Below are positions 11,269 to 23,099 of a stretch of DNA of 64,000 nt, one piece after another (positions within the stretch are counted from its first letter, which is position 1; each line of letters starts with the position of its first letter). Source of the DNA: Myripristis murdjan (lineage: Eukaryota > Chordata > Actinopteri > Holocentriformes > Holocentridae); assembly GCF_902150065.1 (NCBI RefSeq), contig NC_043980.1, positions 10,601,054-10,665,053 of the forward strand. The letters run 5' to 3'. A program made the translations under genes and the position numbers. The notes beneath the pieces were generated by a model. That model worked only from the letters and a program-made list of their open reading frames with translations. It made no database searches and had not been told where the DNA came from.

Positions 11269-14200
11269 TGAGAGAGAGAGCAAGAAAGAGAGAGAGATGT
11301 GGTGACTTACTTTGTAGAGCATTTCCTGTCTTTTCCCCTCCAGCTGTGGCTCCATCTGAAGGTTTTTCTCTGCGACGGACAAAAATAAGTGCCAACCTTT
11401 AGAAAACTCGCTCAATCGGTTGCAACTCAGTTAATCAGTCTTAAATGTAGGACAAGAGGGGAGGTGGGGATGTACTCACTGGCCATGTCCACTATACTGG
11501 TGACCAGCTCTTCTTTATCACTGGTGACTTGTTTTAGTTGTGGCAAACTCACAAAGAACTCCAGCAACACGTCTTCCTGTTCAGACATGTCCTTCAGCTG
11601 GGACATACTGCAGTTGGACAGACAGAGGGACATGGCTCAGAAAAGAGAGAGAGGCTTATACACTGAGAATAAACAGCAGTTGCAGACAGAGAACAATGTT
11701 TTCATCCTAACACAATGTATAAGCTGCCTGAACAAAATGTGAGAAACGGCAGCAGAAAGCACGCCGCGTGAGTTTTTACCTCATTTCAGAAAGCTCTGGG
11801 AAAGACTCAGGAATCTCAGGCATCTTGTACATGTGGCCGTTCAGTCCAGCCTGAGACAAACAGACAAACAAGGAGAATGGATGAATGAAGGGAGAATGGA
11901 TTATCATGCAAAATATCTCACATTGATCAGTGGGAGCTTCTAGAAAAACACTCCGTCCAGGTGACAAACAATTTCAGTTTGCTATCTGAAATTACTGTGA
12001 GACTCTGAAAGGTCTGAGCTTCAAAAAGCATCAATGTCTCTAGCACACTGTCCATAACAGTATGATGCTGCACGATTGTGGCAAAATTGCCAACTTTTTA
12101 GTTTCAGTTTATTTTCTGTTGCTGATTGATGTCTGTTTTTGAAAAATAACATAAAAAGTTATAGGTCATGCTTTTAAGTACAATGCAATTAAGTACACAC
12201 ACACACACTCTCTCTCTCTCTCTTCTTGTTATGGTCCTTATTTAAAATCTTAAAAGGATGAAATAAAATCACTTAATAACGTTGTGTAGCAACAAACCAA
12301 AGGTAAATTATGCCCAGAGTCTGTACTGGTTAATCAGTGACAGACAATGATCCACTATTAGGAAATAAAACAATAATTTCAGGATTTCTGCCTTTTTAGG
12401 AAGGAAATACATTCAAGCTAATACATTCTTTTCCTCTTTTCTTACTGTCAAGTATTTCTAAAAATAGTCTGCGTCATACTTCCCAACCTGCATCTCCATT
12501 TTACCCTTCATTTTTGGTCATGTGAAACATATATGGCTCAATAAACAACAAATAATTAACTACCAACATGGTAGATGAAAAATAATCTACTCTTGGTCAA
12601 CCTCTAGCATGGAAGATAAGTGAATGGTTGTCTTCAACAACAATGAACCATTGAACACTCACATGAACTCACGCACAAATTATCTGGACCTGGACCTGAC
12701 ATATTTAATGTGTTTTTTTTTTTGTTTTTTGTTTTTTTATCAGTTTTTGTGATCCTGTTTTTTGTTTATCACCACACTCTTGACTTGACAGTAGCTTTTT
12801 TTAAGAGCACTGCGGCTGGGCAAGGCACTGATCCATGATGATAGGTTTTTACAAAGTAACATTTTAGAAATATTTGACTGCTCATGCTGTGTGTGTGTGT
12901 GCCTATGTGTGTGTATGTGTGTGTATGTGTGTGTGTGTGTGTGTGTGTTCAGTGAACGTTCCAATACTGCTTACATGTGTGCATCAATCATTAATTTACC
13001 TGTGTTTCTCCAGTGGGTACAGGCAGTGGCAGGTCAGTTATCAGTCCATAAGGGGCTGGAGCTCTAGGGGGCCCGTGGGTGCTGTCAGCCCCTGTGTGAG
13101 GTATAGGAGCCGGGGCCGGGGCTGGGGCTGGCGCCGGGGCCTGGCTGGGCCCCATAGGACGTGGACCGTAGTGGAAGCCCTGGGTGGGGTATGGAGCCAT
13201 GCCTGATGGTTTGTACATACTGCAACGGTAGAGGAGTTGGGCGATAAGATTACAGAGTTAGTAGAGGATCAGTTTTCTGTTCAGAGGAGGGCTGAATGGC
13301 TGTTAACAAACACTCTGTAACTATGTGTCGAAAGGTGCAATACAAATAAAGTTTATTATCATTATATTTATTATAATTATTACAGGACATGCTGTGTTGC
13401 AGCCAGAGTACAGTGACATGAGCACATCTCTCACAGCTTCAGATGGCCCAGAATTCAGAAAGTGACTGATTATGCTGAGTGAGACACTGAGCAGAGCTGA
13501 TTGGTCATGAATGCAGAGGCATCATTCGACTAAGCAGATGTGTTTCATGTAGGGCTAGGTAATATACTGACATTATATCAATATTGAGACAAATGACTAG
13601 ATATTGCCTGAGATTTCCCATATTATAATATCATAATATGGCACAAGTGTTGTCTTGTTTCCTGGTTTTAAAGGCTGCAATACAGTGAAAGGACACAATT
13701 TATTGTTAATCAAAAGTCTTGTGTGTAAATCTTATGAAAGTACCAACAATCAACCCTTCAATATTGTCACAATAATGAGACTGAGATATTCTGTAACAGA
13801 TCAAATGATCCTTTGCTTTTTCTATCCTGCTGAGCCTCAGCTTCTCATTACGCCTTGTTTTAGCACATTTATTTCTGTGGTGGCATCTTAACAACAGAAT
13901 ACTCCCTTTCTGAGCATTAAATTCTGTGGCATTTCTGTTAAATATATGTGACATGAGAGCAGACTCACTACGGAAAGCCGGTGGGTCCACTCGACATCAA
14001 GGCAGGCGGACTCTTCCAGAACTCATCCAGCAGACTCTGAATGACCTTACCCAGGTCTGAGTGCATCCCAAACTACAACACACACAAGACAAATACAAGG
14101 ATGCAGATGAGAAAAAGGGTAATGAAAAAGACAGAAATACAGACAAAAGGAATAAAAGGAATTTGAGAACTGAACTGTTGTTGCTAGTGGCCAGGGTCTA

Positions 14201-17200
14201 CAATTAACACTGCTGCCCATGTGCCAATGGCAAAAAACAAAAATACTGTATCATAGAGGACCAAACATGATGAAACACCATTTCACAATAAATTGCTGAC
14301 TCCCTCCATCACTTCGGCTGTTTTGGTGTCGTAACACAGGGGCTGCATCACCATATTTGCAAATTAAGCAATTACGGGTGTTTTCATACCTGCCTTGTTT
14401 AATCTGACTGAATTGAACTCTAGTATGTTTTCCCCCTTGCTGCAGTTCGTTTAAGCAGGTGTGAAACCAGCAATCACACTGAGGTGCGGACCAAAACAAC
14501 CAGACCAAGACCCTGTTGAGGAGGTCGTCTGGGCACAATTACAAATTAACATTGGAGTGGTTTGTTTGTGTGTAACCATGAACCAACCAAGATTTGACTC
14601 AACTACAGGAAGCACCGTATGTTTTGGGCTGAAGCAGCTCCCGTAGCTCAGGTGCACATTTAGACTAGAAAAGCTATATGAAATGAAGCGAGGGCTGACA
14701 CTGGCATTTAGCCCAAATGGGCACTGCAATAATAAAGAAATGCCAAAGCTGCTGATGGTGCTCCATGCACACACTGGATATTACGTTGGCCAAATGTGTT
14801 GTGCAATCAAATGACAAAGGGGAAAAAAACATCCCTGAAATAAATAATTCTTTCCCCTGTCTTTCAACCCGGCAATATTTGTCTGACTATGACCAATGAG
14901 CAGGCTGACCAGTCCCACAAGGCTTTTGTCGAAACACTTTGGCTTGTTTGGTTTTTTTGCTGTGTGAATCCAAACTGAATCAAATGAACAATGCAAGAAA
15001 GTATCAACTACTCAAATGATTTGAACCACAGTTAATGGACTAAATGTGTCAGAATGCCCTAAATGGAAAAAAAGCTGATCTGATTCAGATTTCTAGTTTG
15101 TTTGTTTTCTGCTGCCTGATCAACCTTCGTAGGCTGCACTACAGAACAGCCAACATTTTCATTAGAAGGCCACATTTAGTGACTGATTGTTTCACATCAT
15201 CAAAACCAAGATTTTTATGCTGGAGAACATGAGCTCAATAACAGTAACTACATCTGGCCTTTCACTGCACTTTGCCAAGTAGTTTAGGAGCCAACTGGCC
15301 ATTAACTCCACTTTATTTATCAGCTGAAGCTAATTTTAACAAACATTTGGTTCTTGGAAGGTGTTAATTTTGAAACTGGCAGGTGGCAGAGTGAGATGGT
15401 AAAATTACTTAAGGTGGATGGTCTAAGTGGAGTGAGTCTGTCATCATTCACACGGCTTGACTTGACTGAGTGGCTTGATGCAGGGTCACAAAATGCTATC
15501 AGGCTATAAATGTACATAGTTGTGACACTGAAAAAAAGTGCTGACAGGCTTAGGAAGGACAGAGTTATATTCTTCCATTCACAGACATCATGTAGAGGTT
15601 ACAGAGGTAACAGCACTGCAAGGGAGATTCCTAAATGGGTTTGAGACAATTAGAGGTCTTCAGGGGTCCTGACACCTGACCTGTGACTCGTATGATCAAT
15701 GTTTTTTTAAGAGGTCGATCAGGTCCGAGCTGGGTCCCAAGTCTGTTTAACAATGAGCACGTTTACATGCACACCTTATTCCTGTTTTAACCGGAATATT
15801 CGCAATATTCCGGTTGCGCACGTGTCATGTAAACATGCACCAAACCCAATTAAGGTCATATTCTGGTTGGAGAGAATTCCGAATAAGACCACTGGCATAT
15901 GCCTGTTCCAACCGGAATATTGTGCCATGTAAACACCTTAGTTGGAAAATGCCCCGAACCGGAATATTCAGTCACGACTGCGCATGCTCGACTCGCAAGG
16001 AATTCTGTGGCGTCTTTGTTGCTATGGTTTCTGCAAGCGGGGAAAACGGCATGGCAAACAGCAGCAAGAGCCAGAAGACTGCAGTCTGCCTTCAGCTAAT
16101 GAAAGACTTAAATATCATGGAGTATATCAATGGGAGAAAACACAGAAATAGCGACAGAAGAAGAAGAAAAAGAAGAAGAAGACATTGAAGAATACTTCTT
16201 TGTCTGTTTTTCCGGCAGACCAGACGCCTATACGCGTACTGCTGCCTCTCGCGGCTGAGTGTCGCATTACGTAAGAGAGTGGAATACGCCGAAACATGGG
16301 GGCATGCCAAGTAACATGTAAACCGAATATTCCAGTTGCCACAGCGCAGTTACCTTAACCGGAATATTGACCCGAACCGGAATATGGTGTGCATGTAAAC
16401 GTAGTCATTATGTGGAACACCAGAGTTACCTTTACTATGCCAGATGCAACAAAACGGCAAAGCCGATTCTAAACCAGCTGTCCCTGTCATTTGTCACCAT
16501 GAAAACAAATGGACTTCTAAGCTGTAATAATGAGTGGATCAGCTAAACTGTTTCAAGAGAGTAATAACAGAAAACCTGCTGGATGTATTTTACAAACTTT
16601 CTTGGCAAGGAGGATGGATTATGAGTCACGGCCAGGGACAGGGGAGAAGGCCACTAATGTTACATTAGTAAAGACACAAAGTTTTGTTTTGAAAACTTGT
16701 AAACTTATGTTAAGTTGTAAATAGCAGTCAGCAGTGATGATGCTGATCGCCCTTCTTACCCACCCCTCTAACTGATTGTCTAAGGATTTTTTTAAAATGT
16801 TTCAAATCACCCATGGAATACACACACTACTGAACCCTGGCATTATCGCAAGCATCCTGGGAGTCTCCTGACGAGAGTTTGGAGGTTTCTGGCCAACTCA
16901 ACAAACCAATCAATCAACTAGGTGGCTACTTACATTAGTGATGAGGGGGCTGGTGACAATCGTTCCATTGTTGCTGTCAACAAGATGGTGGCCCACAGGA
17001 GGATAGACACTGACTACCGGCTTCTCCTGAGGGAACTGAGGAGGCAGCAGACTAGAGCAGAGAAGGAGCAATGACAGATGGGGGAAGATAGAAGACAGAA
17101 GAGAAAGAGAAAGAAGGCGAAATCAGAGTAGGAAGCCAAGTGAGTGAGATAGAGAAAAAAGAGGAGATAACAGAGTTTAGCCAGGTGATGTTGACAAAAC

Positions 17201-19629
17201 AAGGACAACCACTGGGATTTTGATCTGTGCTGGACAAACACAATGTTCAGACAGCAGACAGACCCGACTGATTCATAAGATTGATTGTCCAAACAAGTGA
17301 CCAAATTGGATTTATGTACTCACACAGTATGATCATTTACCATCGGTACAGCATTGTTTGTCAAAGAAATACTGCCTATGACTCTGGGTGCAACAAGTTA
17401 GCAATACACATGTTCTACCCCTGATTATTCTGACTGTTTTTATGAAGCATCTTCTCTTTGCAGTGCAGAACAGATGTTTCATTCATGACTACGCCTGGGA
17501 CTGTCATGTTGTTGAAAAGACACAATATCTCTTCATTTGATCAGGAATTGATCTCTTACTGGCTCTCCTCCATGTCTGTTGTTCACTGCTATTCTTGTTG
17601 CAATGTGTGACATCATATACTGTACACATCATGTGGGGTGCGGCAGAAAAAAAAAACCTTAACATCTGATCTGAGTGATCTGAGAGAACAACTGGAATCA
17701 CATTTCACACCTTATACGAGAATGAATGTGGGTAACATCTGATCTGAAAAGATTGGATTCTTAAAAAACAGATTTAAAGCTGTCTTTCTAGTTCCCAGCT
17801 AACCATATGAATGATACAACAATTTCACAATTTAGAGTGACCCAGGTGTGAACCCTGTTCTACTGTTACCCAACAGCTACACAGCCACAACATAGACCTT
17901 CGGGCGGAGGTGCATGAACATTGTGCAGCTCAGGCACAGTGTCTGGGAGCGTGTACTCACTCACATGTTAACACTAATGGTGGAGTTGTTGACTGTGAAT
18001 GGTATCCTGTACTCCACATCCTTCTGGATCTCTGCTAGACTGGAGAGAGAGACAGACATATGAATATATCATGATCTGCAACCTTTTGTGATTAACACAA
18101 CTAGATTTATTTACATTCAATGTGCAGTCCATTTTTATGGATTCCTGTTTCTGTGAGCAAATATTACAAATATATGCTGAGGTTAAGAGATTTAAAGAAC
18201 CCTAACCCTAACCCTAAATGTGCTACTATTGTTCTTAGATCAGTGAAATTGGCAAACATCTGTAATTTCTTCACATTTTAACATTTTATTTCTGAGTATT
18301 CATTTTCTTCACAGATTTATCACAATGTAAGATAAATATACGAAGAAATAACCAATATTAGGTTTAAGGTTAGCACTGACTAATAAGGCAACTCTGTAGA
18401 CCTGTCTCTATGGAAATTACAAGAAACTTGAGAATATGCCAAATGTTGTTTTCATAAGTGTGGTTTACACAGCTTTACAGATCTTTAATGTGGTGTGTTT
18501 AGAATTGGATGATGAGACACAAGTGACCACATTCAGACTTCACACATGTAAGTAACTTTATGCTTTATATGGTCCTCAAGTATTCTGCTTTTAAATCTTC
18601 CTCCTCTCTAAACTCGTGTTCTGTAACACCACTGCTGTCATGGGATCAGCTCCCATCCCAACACATGACCCCTCAGTGGCCTGTGCCCTCAACAAACTAC
18701 CCTAATAACTACGACACAATGCTATCACATGTGCCAGCTCATCTCTCTGACACCACTTCACAATGGGGGGAAGCTGACTGAAATGAATACATTTGGGTGG
18801 CAACTGAGTACAGTGGATGAGTACAGTCTATTTAAGCTGCCAGTGAGAGGCTAGCAGATGAATTAAACCAGGAGACAGCTCGTCATTGACTTGGGAGAGC
18901 TCCTCCAGTAAACAATACCTAATACTTTAATCTGCGAAGCTAATTAAACTCCAGCTCCTAGTAAAACTGCGTGCCTGCCGCCTTGACGTGACAGACCCTG
19001 AGCTGATCACACGACATGGACAGCATGCTACAACTTGTGTCGTCAGTACTAAAAATAGATATTAGCTGGCTTGATTAGTTAGCCGGCAAACAAGGCTCTC
19101 CTGAAAATCACGTATAGCAACTTAATGGTGAAATTAAAGCTAAGGCTGAATTGCTAACCTTACATCTGCGGCGTGGATAAGCACAGCCAGCCTGGTTTGG
19201 CGTTATGACCCTTGCACACTTTATTTTAACTTACGCTATTATTGGGGTAAATCTACTAAAAAACAGATTTTCAGATTAATTTAAGCACTTAGCCTTCGCA
19301 GCGTAACGTAAACACCAGCTGGGTGACAACTTGGTCAACATGTGCTAGCGATTAGCGTTAGCAAGCTAAGTAAGTTAGCCAAACAACACGCCGTCTGACA
19401 GCAGGCCAGGTGTCACCATGAGGCCAATGCCGTGCGATACTGACCAGTTTATATCGTTAATGTCAATGTCAACACGCCAGCCAGTCACTCTGGGGTCTGG
19501 GTTCAGGGACTAAGGTTACCTGGAGTGAGCCGCTTTCAGGGACTCGATCTGCCGCTGTCTTTGTTGCTGGAGGCTGTTGAGAGGAGGGAGAGGTCCGGAG
19601 CCTTTGGACAGGGGAAAAAGCCAGTTCAT
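7769..19629 (-). CDS. vps37a: vps37a, complete coding region in 11 exons (ESCRT-I subunit Vps37A)
   Basis: Eleven minus-strand exons join in phase: 19629-19520, 18039-17965, 17051-16934, 14072-13972, 13219-13000, 11850-11780, 11607-11480, 11369-11311, 11176-11108, 9503-9360 and 7849-7769. Together they span 1,176 nt, giving 391 residues against about 397 in human VPS37A. The protein starts MNWLFPLSKGSGPLPPLNSL, has a UEV-like N-terminal half (about 20-135), a Pro/Ala linker with a (PA)n run near 161-172, and a C-terminal Mod(r) domain (about 215-385) that includes SALQARLKVAAHQAEEESEE. Vps37A is a subunit of ESCRT-I with Tsg101, Vps28 and MVB12/UBAP1. It acts on endosomes in sorting ubiquitinated cargo into multivesicular bodies, and in phagophore closure. 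All splice sites are GT/AG. The gene looks intact and is convergent with mtmr7. Confidence 0.95.
7850..9359 (-). other. vps37a intron 10
   Basis: This is AT-rich non-coding sequence with a GT/T run at 7984-8014. A short tail resembling a retroelement end (AAATAAAATTGACTTGAC) lies near 8600. No exon is seen. Confidence 0.5.
9360..9503 (-). CDS. vps37a: vps37a exon 10 (Mod(r) domain core)
   Basis: These 48 codons encode SCSLSALQARLKVAAHQAEE and continue to DFLTSFMEKRT. This is the most conserved part of the Mod(r) domain. Its acceptor lies directly beside a long (CT)n tract. Confidence 0.95.
9511..9588. repeat. (GA)n/(CT)n microsatellite forming the pyrimidine tract of vps37a exon 10
   Basis: Nearly 80 bp of AG repeats with one interruption. 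Read on the minus strand this is (CT)n ending 7 bases before the exon, so it doubles as the polypyrimidine tract of the exon 10 acceptor. Confidence 0.9.
9717..9771. repeat. (GT)n microsatellite
   Basis: This is a long uninterrupted GT run in vps37a intron 9. Confidence 0.95.
9945..10389. mobile_element. Non-autonomous DNA transposon (MITE), Tc1-like ends
   Basis: Terminal inverted repeats of about 20 bp face each other: CCACTTTATTAGGTCCACCT at the left, and the complement ending in CTAATAAAGTGG at the right. The ACTTTATTAGG terminus resembles that of teleost Tc1-like elements. The interior has no transposase. It sits in vps37a intron 9. Confidence 0.65.
11108..11176 (-). CDS. vps37a: vps37a exon 9
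   Basis: Encodes YEQLTQMKSAFETKMQRQHE then LSE, matching human YELLTQMKSTFEKKMQRQHE. It starts and ends on whole codons. Confidence 0.95.
11177..11310 (-). other. vps37a intron 8, 134 bp, largely simple repeat
   Basis: About half of this very short intron is (GT)n followed by (GA)n, at 11238-11297. The splice sites at both ends are intact. Confidence 0.8.
11311..11369 (-). CDS. vps37a: vps37a exon 8
   Basis: Encodes (K)KNLQMEPQLEGKRQEMLYK; the first K codon is split with exon 7. Human has KNLLLEPSLEAKRQTVLDK here. Confidence 0.93.
11480..11607 (-). CDS. vps37a: vps37a exon 7
   Basis: Encodes MSQLKDMSEQEDVLLEFFVS then LPQLKQVTSDKEELVTSIVD. Human has VSQLTDMNEQEEVLLEQFLT and LPQLKQIITDKDDLVKSIEE, so this is the start of the Mod(r) domain. 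Confidence 0.95.
11780..11850 (-). CDS. vps37a: vps37a exon 6
   Basis: Encodes AGLNGHMYKMPEIPESFPEL then SEM, matching human GYKMPDVPDAFPELSEL. Confidence 0.93.
12885..12948. repeat. Imperfect (GT)n microsatellite
   Basis: GT repeats broken by CCTA and TA units, in vps37a intron 5. Confidence 0.9.
13000..13219 (-). CDS. vps37a: vps37a exon 5 (Pro/Ala linker)
   Basis: Encodes MYKPSGMAPYPTQGFHYGPR, a run of alternating Pro/Ala, and ITDLPLPVPTGETQ. Human has LYSNPSGMSPYASQGFPF and LSNLPLPIPT. The PA run is expanded and is the part least like human. Confidence 0.92.
13329..13385. repeat. Retroelement-like tail
   Basis: AATAAAGTTTATTATCATTA followed by AT-rich sequence resembles the 3' tail of fish L2-type LINEs and SINEs. 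The body is not recognisable. Confidence 0.35.
13553..13700. repeat. Short dispersed repeat with a second relative at 9778-9890
   Basis: Both copies share a block running through TATCAATATTG/ATGTTG, ATTGCCTGAGATTT and CCTGGTTTTAAAG to a CA-rich end. No termini can be defined. They lie in two introns of vps37a. Confidence 0.4.
13972..14072 (-). CDS. vps37a: vps37a exon 4
   Basis: Encodes FGMHSDLGKVIQSLLDEFWK then SPPALMSSGPTGF(P). Human has FTMHSDLGKIIQSLLDEFWKNPP. This closes the UEV-like region. Confidence 0.95.
14365..15010. repeat. Possible degenerate MITE
   Basis: The segment reads like a widespread fish repeat with GTGTGAAA and GCGGACCAAAACAACCAGAC motifs. I cannot define matched termini or a target duplication, so the bounds are approximate. 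Confidence 0.3.
15759..16402. mobile_element. MITE with long inverted termini in vps37a intron 3
   Basis: The left end ACGTTTACATGCACACC pairs with the right end GGTGTGCATGTAAACGT. Sub-terminal CCGGAATATT motifs recur throughout. There is no transposase. An AAG-rich run lies inside (16155-16185). The superfamily is not determined, because no clear target duplication was found. Confidence 0.7.
16934..17051 (-). CDS. vps37a: vps37a exon 3
   Basis: Encodes (I)LLPPQFPQEKPVVSVYPPVG then HHLVDSNNGTIVTSPLITN. Human has LLPPQFPQEKPVISVYPPIRHHL. This is the heart of the UEV-like domain. Confidence 0.95.
17965..18039 (-). CDS. vps37a: vps37a exon 2
   Basis: Encodes (S)LAEIQKDVEYRIPFTVNNST then ISVN(I), matching human IAEIQKDVEYRLPFTINNLTININ. 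It starts one base into a codon and ends two bases into the next. Confidence 0.94.
19520..19629 (-). CDS. vps37a: vps37a exon 1 (start codon)
   Basis: The ATG at 19629-19627 begins MNWLFPLSKGSGPLPPLNSL followed by QQQRQRQIESLKAAHS. Human begins MSWLFPLTKSASSSAAGSPGG with LQQQKQRLIESLRNSHSS. An upstream in-frame Met exists, but its extension is unlike the family, so this start is chosen. Confidence 0.94.
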
Positions 19630-20040
19630 CCTCTCCTGGCGAAACCACGGACTGAACTTAGCGACAGGATAAAAAAAACCCAAATACCACAAAATGTACG
19701 AAATGAAAGTTAAAAATGAAAATGTACAGAACACACGGCTGAGTGCTAACCGCTGTCAGCTAGCTGTCTGGCTAACGTTACTCGGTTTCTTGGTTTGCTG
19801 TCCAAACACGGCTTACTTCTAACGTTACGTTACAAAATCAGATGGCATATCCTTGATTGTCGGGGAAAGTGTCGATTTCGTTTTATCTCCACGACCATTT
19901 ATGCGATTTTAGCACTGTCATTGGTGCTCCAAAAACAAATGAAAAGGAAAAGGAAGACAACAGCGACGGGGTGAGCAGCAGGAGGTTGATTAACTTATTT
20001 ACGTATTACGTCACGCAGGAAACCAAACGCACGTAGAGCG
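19630..20040 (-). promoter_or_regulatory. vps37a 5'UTR and promoter region (inferred)
   Basis: Sequence immediately upstream of the vps37a start. It contains scattered CpG, repeated AACGTTAC motifs and a TACGTATTACGTCACG stretch near 19999-20015 that includes a CRE/ATF-like TGACG core on one strand. The transcription start is not determinable by eye. Confidence 0.35.
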
Positions 20041-20945
20041 TCAGTTTTTGTTTATCATTTATAAAATCTAAACTCACGTGATCTAATGAAAAACAATATT
20101 AAGAGTCAACCAGGCCCGGGTATGCTGATAAAAAATAAATTGATTCAATTTTATTTCATAGACCGTGTGCGACTGGGAGACATGGTTTTGTCTCCGAGGA
20201 GTTCAGGAACGGCATGTACCCGGGAATCCTCATGCACTCAAGACTGCATGCCACGGAAAACCCCCTGAGGGCTGTTAGATAATGTTCAAAAGAGATTATA
20301 GGAGACTTATTTGTTCCTGTATTATATATCAGTTCATATCGCTCAACAACCCAATCATTATAGCGTCAACAATAAACAAAATATTCAGACGGCTCTTTCC
20401 TGCCATGGAGCGTAAATCATGAAAAATTGAACATACAATTTTTCAATTACTATGTGATTTCCCACTCTTGATTACAGGCATTTCAAGCCCACATTTATGG
20501 TCTCATAGGCCAATTCAATTCAGCAAAAGATGACATGAGTGATAACTCAGCTGTGCAGGTGTACTTCAAGAATTATGACAAACTGCCATCACAAACCAGG
20601 AAATACACTTTGACTATATGAACAAAATCAGCTTGAATAGTCACTGATTCAGGCTGACTACAGGCTGAGATCTTAAAGCACTAATCCATATTTCCAGGTA
20701 AAATGATAACTGTATTATGTGGCCTTAATGACAAAATGTGGCTGCGGCAGAGAGGAATGTCCCATCACCACTAATGAGATTACTGTATTTACTCCTGGAT
20801 TGATTATTGTCCAGCTCCCTGTGTTCTAGCCTGAACCGTAAAGCTCTTTTTACTCTACCGTTAGTTCAGAGAACAGCAGCTTGGCTGTTTCAAGGACAGA
20901 TTATATAGTTTCCATTTCAAGAAACTTGGAAATTAGTTCCCAATT

Positions 20946-20980
<35 letters not shown>

Positions 20981-21652
20981 TATTATTATTGTTATTATTA
21001 TTATTATTTTCAATATTCTTAAATCAGTACATTTCTTCAGTACATCATTTTCAAGATCATTCAAGTCCCTTAGGAATAATAATAGCAGGAATAACACCTT
21101 GAAACAGAAATGAAATAAAGAAAATTAAGATTAATAAAAATGAAGTTCTTTTGATCATTCCACAATGTAAAAAAATACAGAACCAGCTATGTCTCATATG
21201 TAAATAAATGCACACAACAAGAATTACAAATACATGTAATGACATGTATACTGACATGGATGATCATGGATGTATTTTTTAGATACAATAATGCCACGCT
21301 GTGATACCAAACATCATGTGAATAAATCTGACAGTTCCACAAACATATTTTCAAGAGTAGTATCTTTATACAACACACATTTGAAGTGCTTGATGTGTGC
21401 ACGTTGACATCAGTGTTTGTGTGTGTGGTTTTCTTTGAGTTTTCTCTTTATAGAAATCAAATCTGCACTTTCCAGCCATCTGACACAGTGGGTTTGGCTC
21501 CAGGGGTTTTCACTGCTTTGAGGTTTTCTCAAGCTCATTCGTATCTTCCACAGATGTGTGTGTTTTCATCCATATTCTCTTTAGCTAATCAGATTTTGAA
21601 ATTTAAGCTTATTTTTATGAGCTTAAATTTACCTGATAACTTCCTGTATGAT
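20041..21652. other. Intergenic, no gene seen
   Basis: This is AT-rich sequence between vps37a and the first U3 copy. It holds an (ATC)n/(ATT)n run at about 20946-21007. I find no exon, RNA gene or defined transposon. Confidence 0.5.
20946..21007. repeat. (ATC)n/(ATT)n microsatellite
   Basis: Trinucleotide run changing from ATC to ATT units. Confidence 0.9.
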
Positions 21653-21660
21653 ATATATAT

Positions 21661-21702
<42 letters not shown>
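21653..21702. repeat. (AT)n/(GATA)n microsatellite
   Basis: A short AT run is followed by about ten ATAG units. Confidence 0.95.
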
Positions 21703-21922
21703 GTACTGTACACACTGTAAATTTTACAGTGTTGAAAGTTGATGATTAGTTAACTGTTCCATGTGTTCTGCATGAACACCACAGAAAGAGCCAAATAGCT
21801 GTCTCATTGTTTTTATGTGTCTTATAAATTTCTTGGTTTGACATTGTTTAATGGCAGACAGCAACCCCGAGTGAAAACGACTTTCCCATGAATGACCTCC
21901 TAGCTTCACCTGTTGGCAGGTT

Positions 21923-22142
21923 AAGACTATACTTTCAGGGATAGTTTCTATAGTTCCTGACTTAATGTGTTTCTAAAGTGTTTAGTCTCGCTAACCATGA
22001 TAATGAACATCATTGTGATGCTTCCTTCTGAGAGAGAAGCTGGAGGTGAATAATGACCCTGTTCATGTTTTACCTGTCATTGATGACTGATTTTTTTGTG
22101 CTCTTGTAGAGCACTGAGGCAGGTAACATGAACTGAGTGGTT
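21923..22142 (+). pseudogene. U3 snoRNA copy 1 (diverged)
   Basis: Starts AAGACTATACTTTCAGGGAT but then departs from the U3 5' domain. Box C (ATTGATGA) is present, and this is the only copy here whose box D reads CTGA in AACTGAGTGGTT. The proximal upstream block (CCATGAATGACCTCCTAGC) is kept; the distal module is not. Several differences elsewhere suggest a decayed copy. Confidence 0.75.
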
Positions 22143-22309
22143 GATGAACTCAGCTGCATAATATCAATGTATTTGTAGATTTGGGAGCTGAAAGGTAACA
22201 TGCTCTACCAAGCTGGCTAACAAACTGGTCAACATTTGTCATTTGGTCCTGAGACTTGAGAAGTGTTTCTTCTACACAGATATACTGGAAATATTAAGTT
22301 AGTTCTCTT

Positions 22310-22425
22310 CATTAAACAATGTCAATCATAGTTATTTATCTGAAGTTTAGAGGTTATCATCAACAGAACAAATTGCTGGCAGCAGTGACAAAACAAACAA
22401 AACCCACCTCCTTTGCACAAATGTA
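22310..22425 (-). promoter_or_regulatory. Orphan U3 upstream module
   Basis: Contains TGCTGGCAGCAGTGACAAAA followed by CCCACCTCCTTTGCACAAATG, as found upstream of minus-strand U3 copies. Here no minus-strand U3 follows it; the next sequence is the 3' flank of plus-strand copy 1. Confidence 0.5.
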
Positions 22426-22758
22426 AACTCCCCAAAAGGCAAACAAAAATATTTTATTGTGGAATTCTTATCTCTTTAGAGCAAAAAGTAGCTTCATGTA
22501 GGAGATCTGGAAATGATCAAACTGTATGCTTTCAATCAGTTTGTAGGTTGCTATTTCATTCATTCGTGCATTAAGGCATTTAGTTGGTCACTGATATCTT
22601 TTGTTTTTTAAGCAGACAACTAGATGAATATTCCCAGTGTTTCTAGAAGCGATAAGGTTTTAGGACCAGACAGAGAAATGTTGACTAGTTTTTGAGCCAG
22701 CTTAACTAAAGCATATTACCTTTGACTCCTCATTTTACATTAACAATATACAGTTAAT

Positions 22759-22976
22759 GACCCACTCTGATCATGTTCCCCTCTTCAATGCTCTACAGCA
22801 AAGCAAAGAGCAGTCATCAATGCCAGTAAACATATGAACTGAGTCATTATGCACTGACAACTTCTCTCTCAGAAGGGAACATCACAACTCATCATCGTGG
22901 CTAGCGAGACCAAACACTTTAGAAACACACTTCTCTAGTCAGAAACTATAGAAATGATCCCTGAAAGTATAGTCTT
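22759..22976 (-). ncRNA. U3 snoRNA copy 2
   Basis: A 218-nt copy with the full U3 5' domain, ACCACGA-like hinge sequence (GCCACGATGATGAG), box B variant GAGAGAGAAG and box C ATTGATGA. Its 3' end reads ATCAGAGTGGGT. The proximal and distal upstream modules follow at 22977-23140. It is almost the mirror image of copy 4. Confidence 0.82.
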
Positions 22977-23099
22977 AACAATCCAACAGGTGAAGCTAGG
23001 AGGTCATTCATGGAAAAATCATTCTGACTCAGGGTGTTCTCCAACATCTAACAATGTCAATCTGTAATGTGAAATATATATGCTATTGTTTAATGAATT

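Noticed and set aside
18200-18220. Telomere-like CCCTAACCCTAA units (also near 10677-10692)
   Set aside because: There are only two or three units inside introns, too few to suggest a telomeric fusion.
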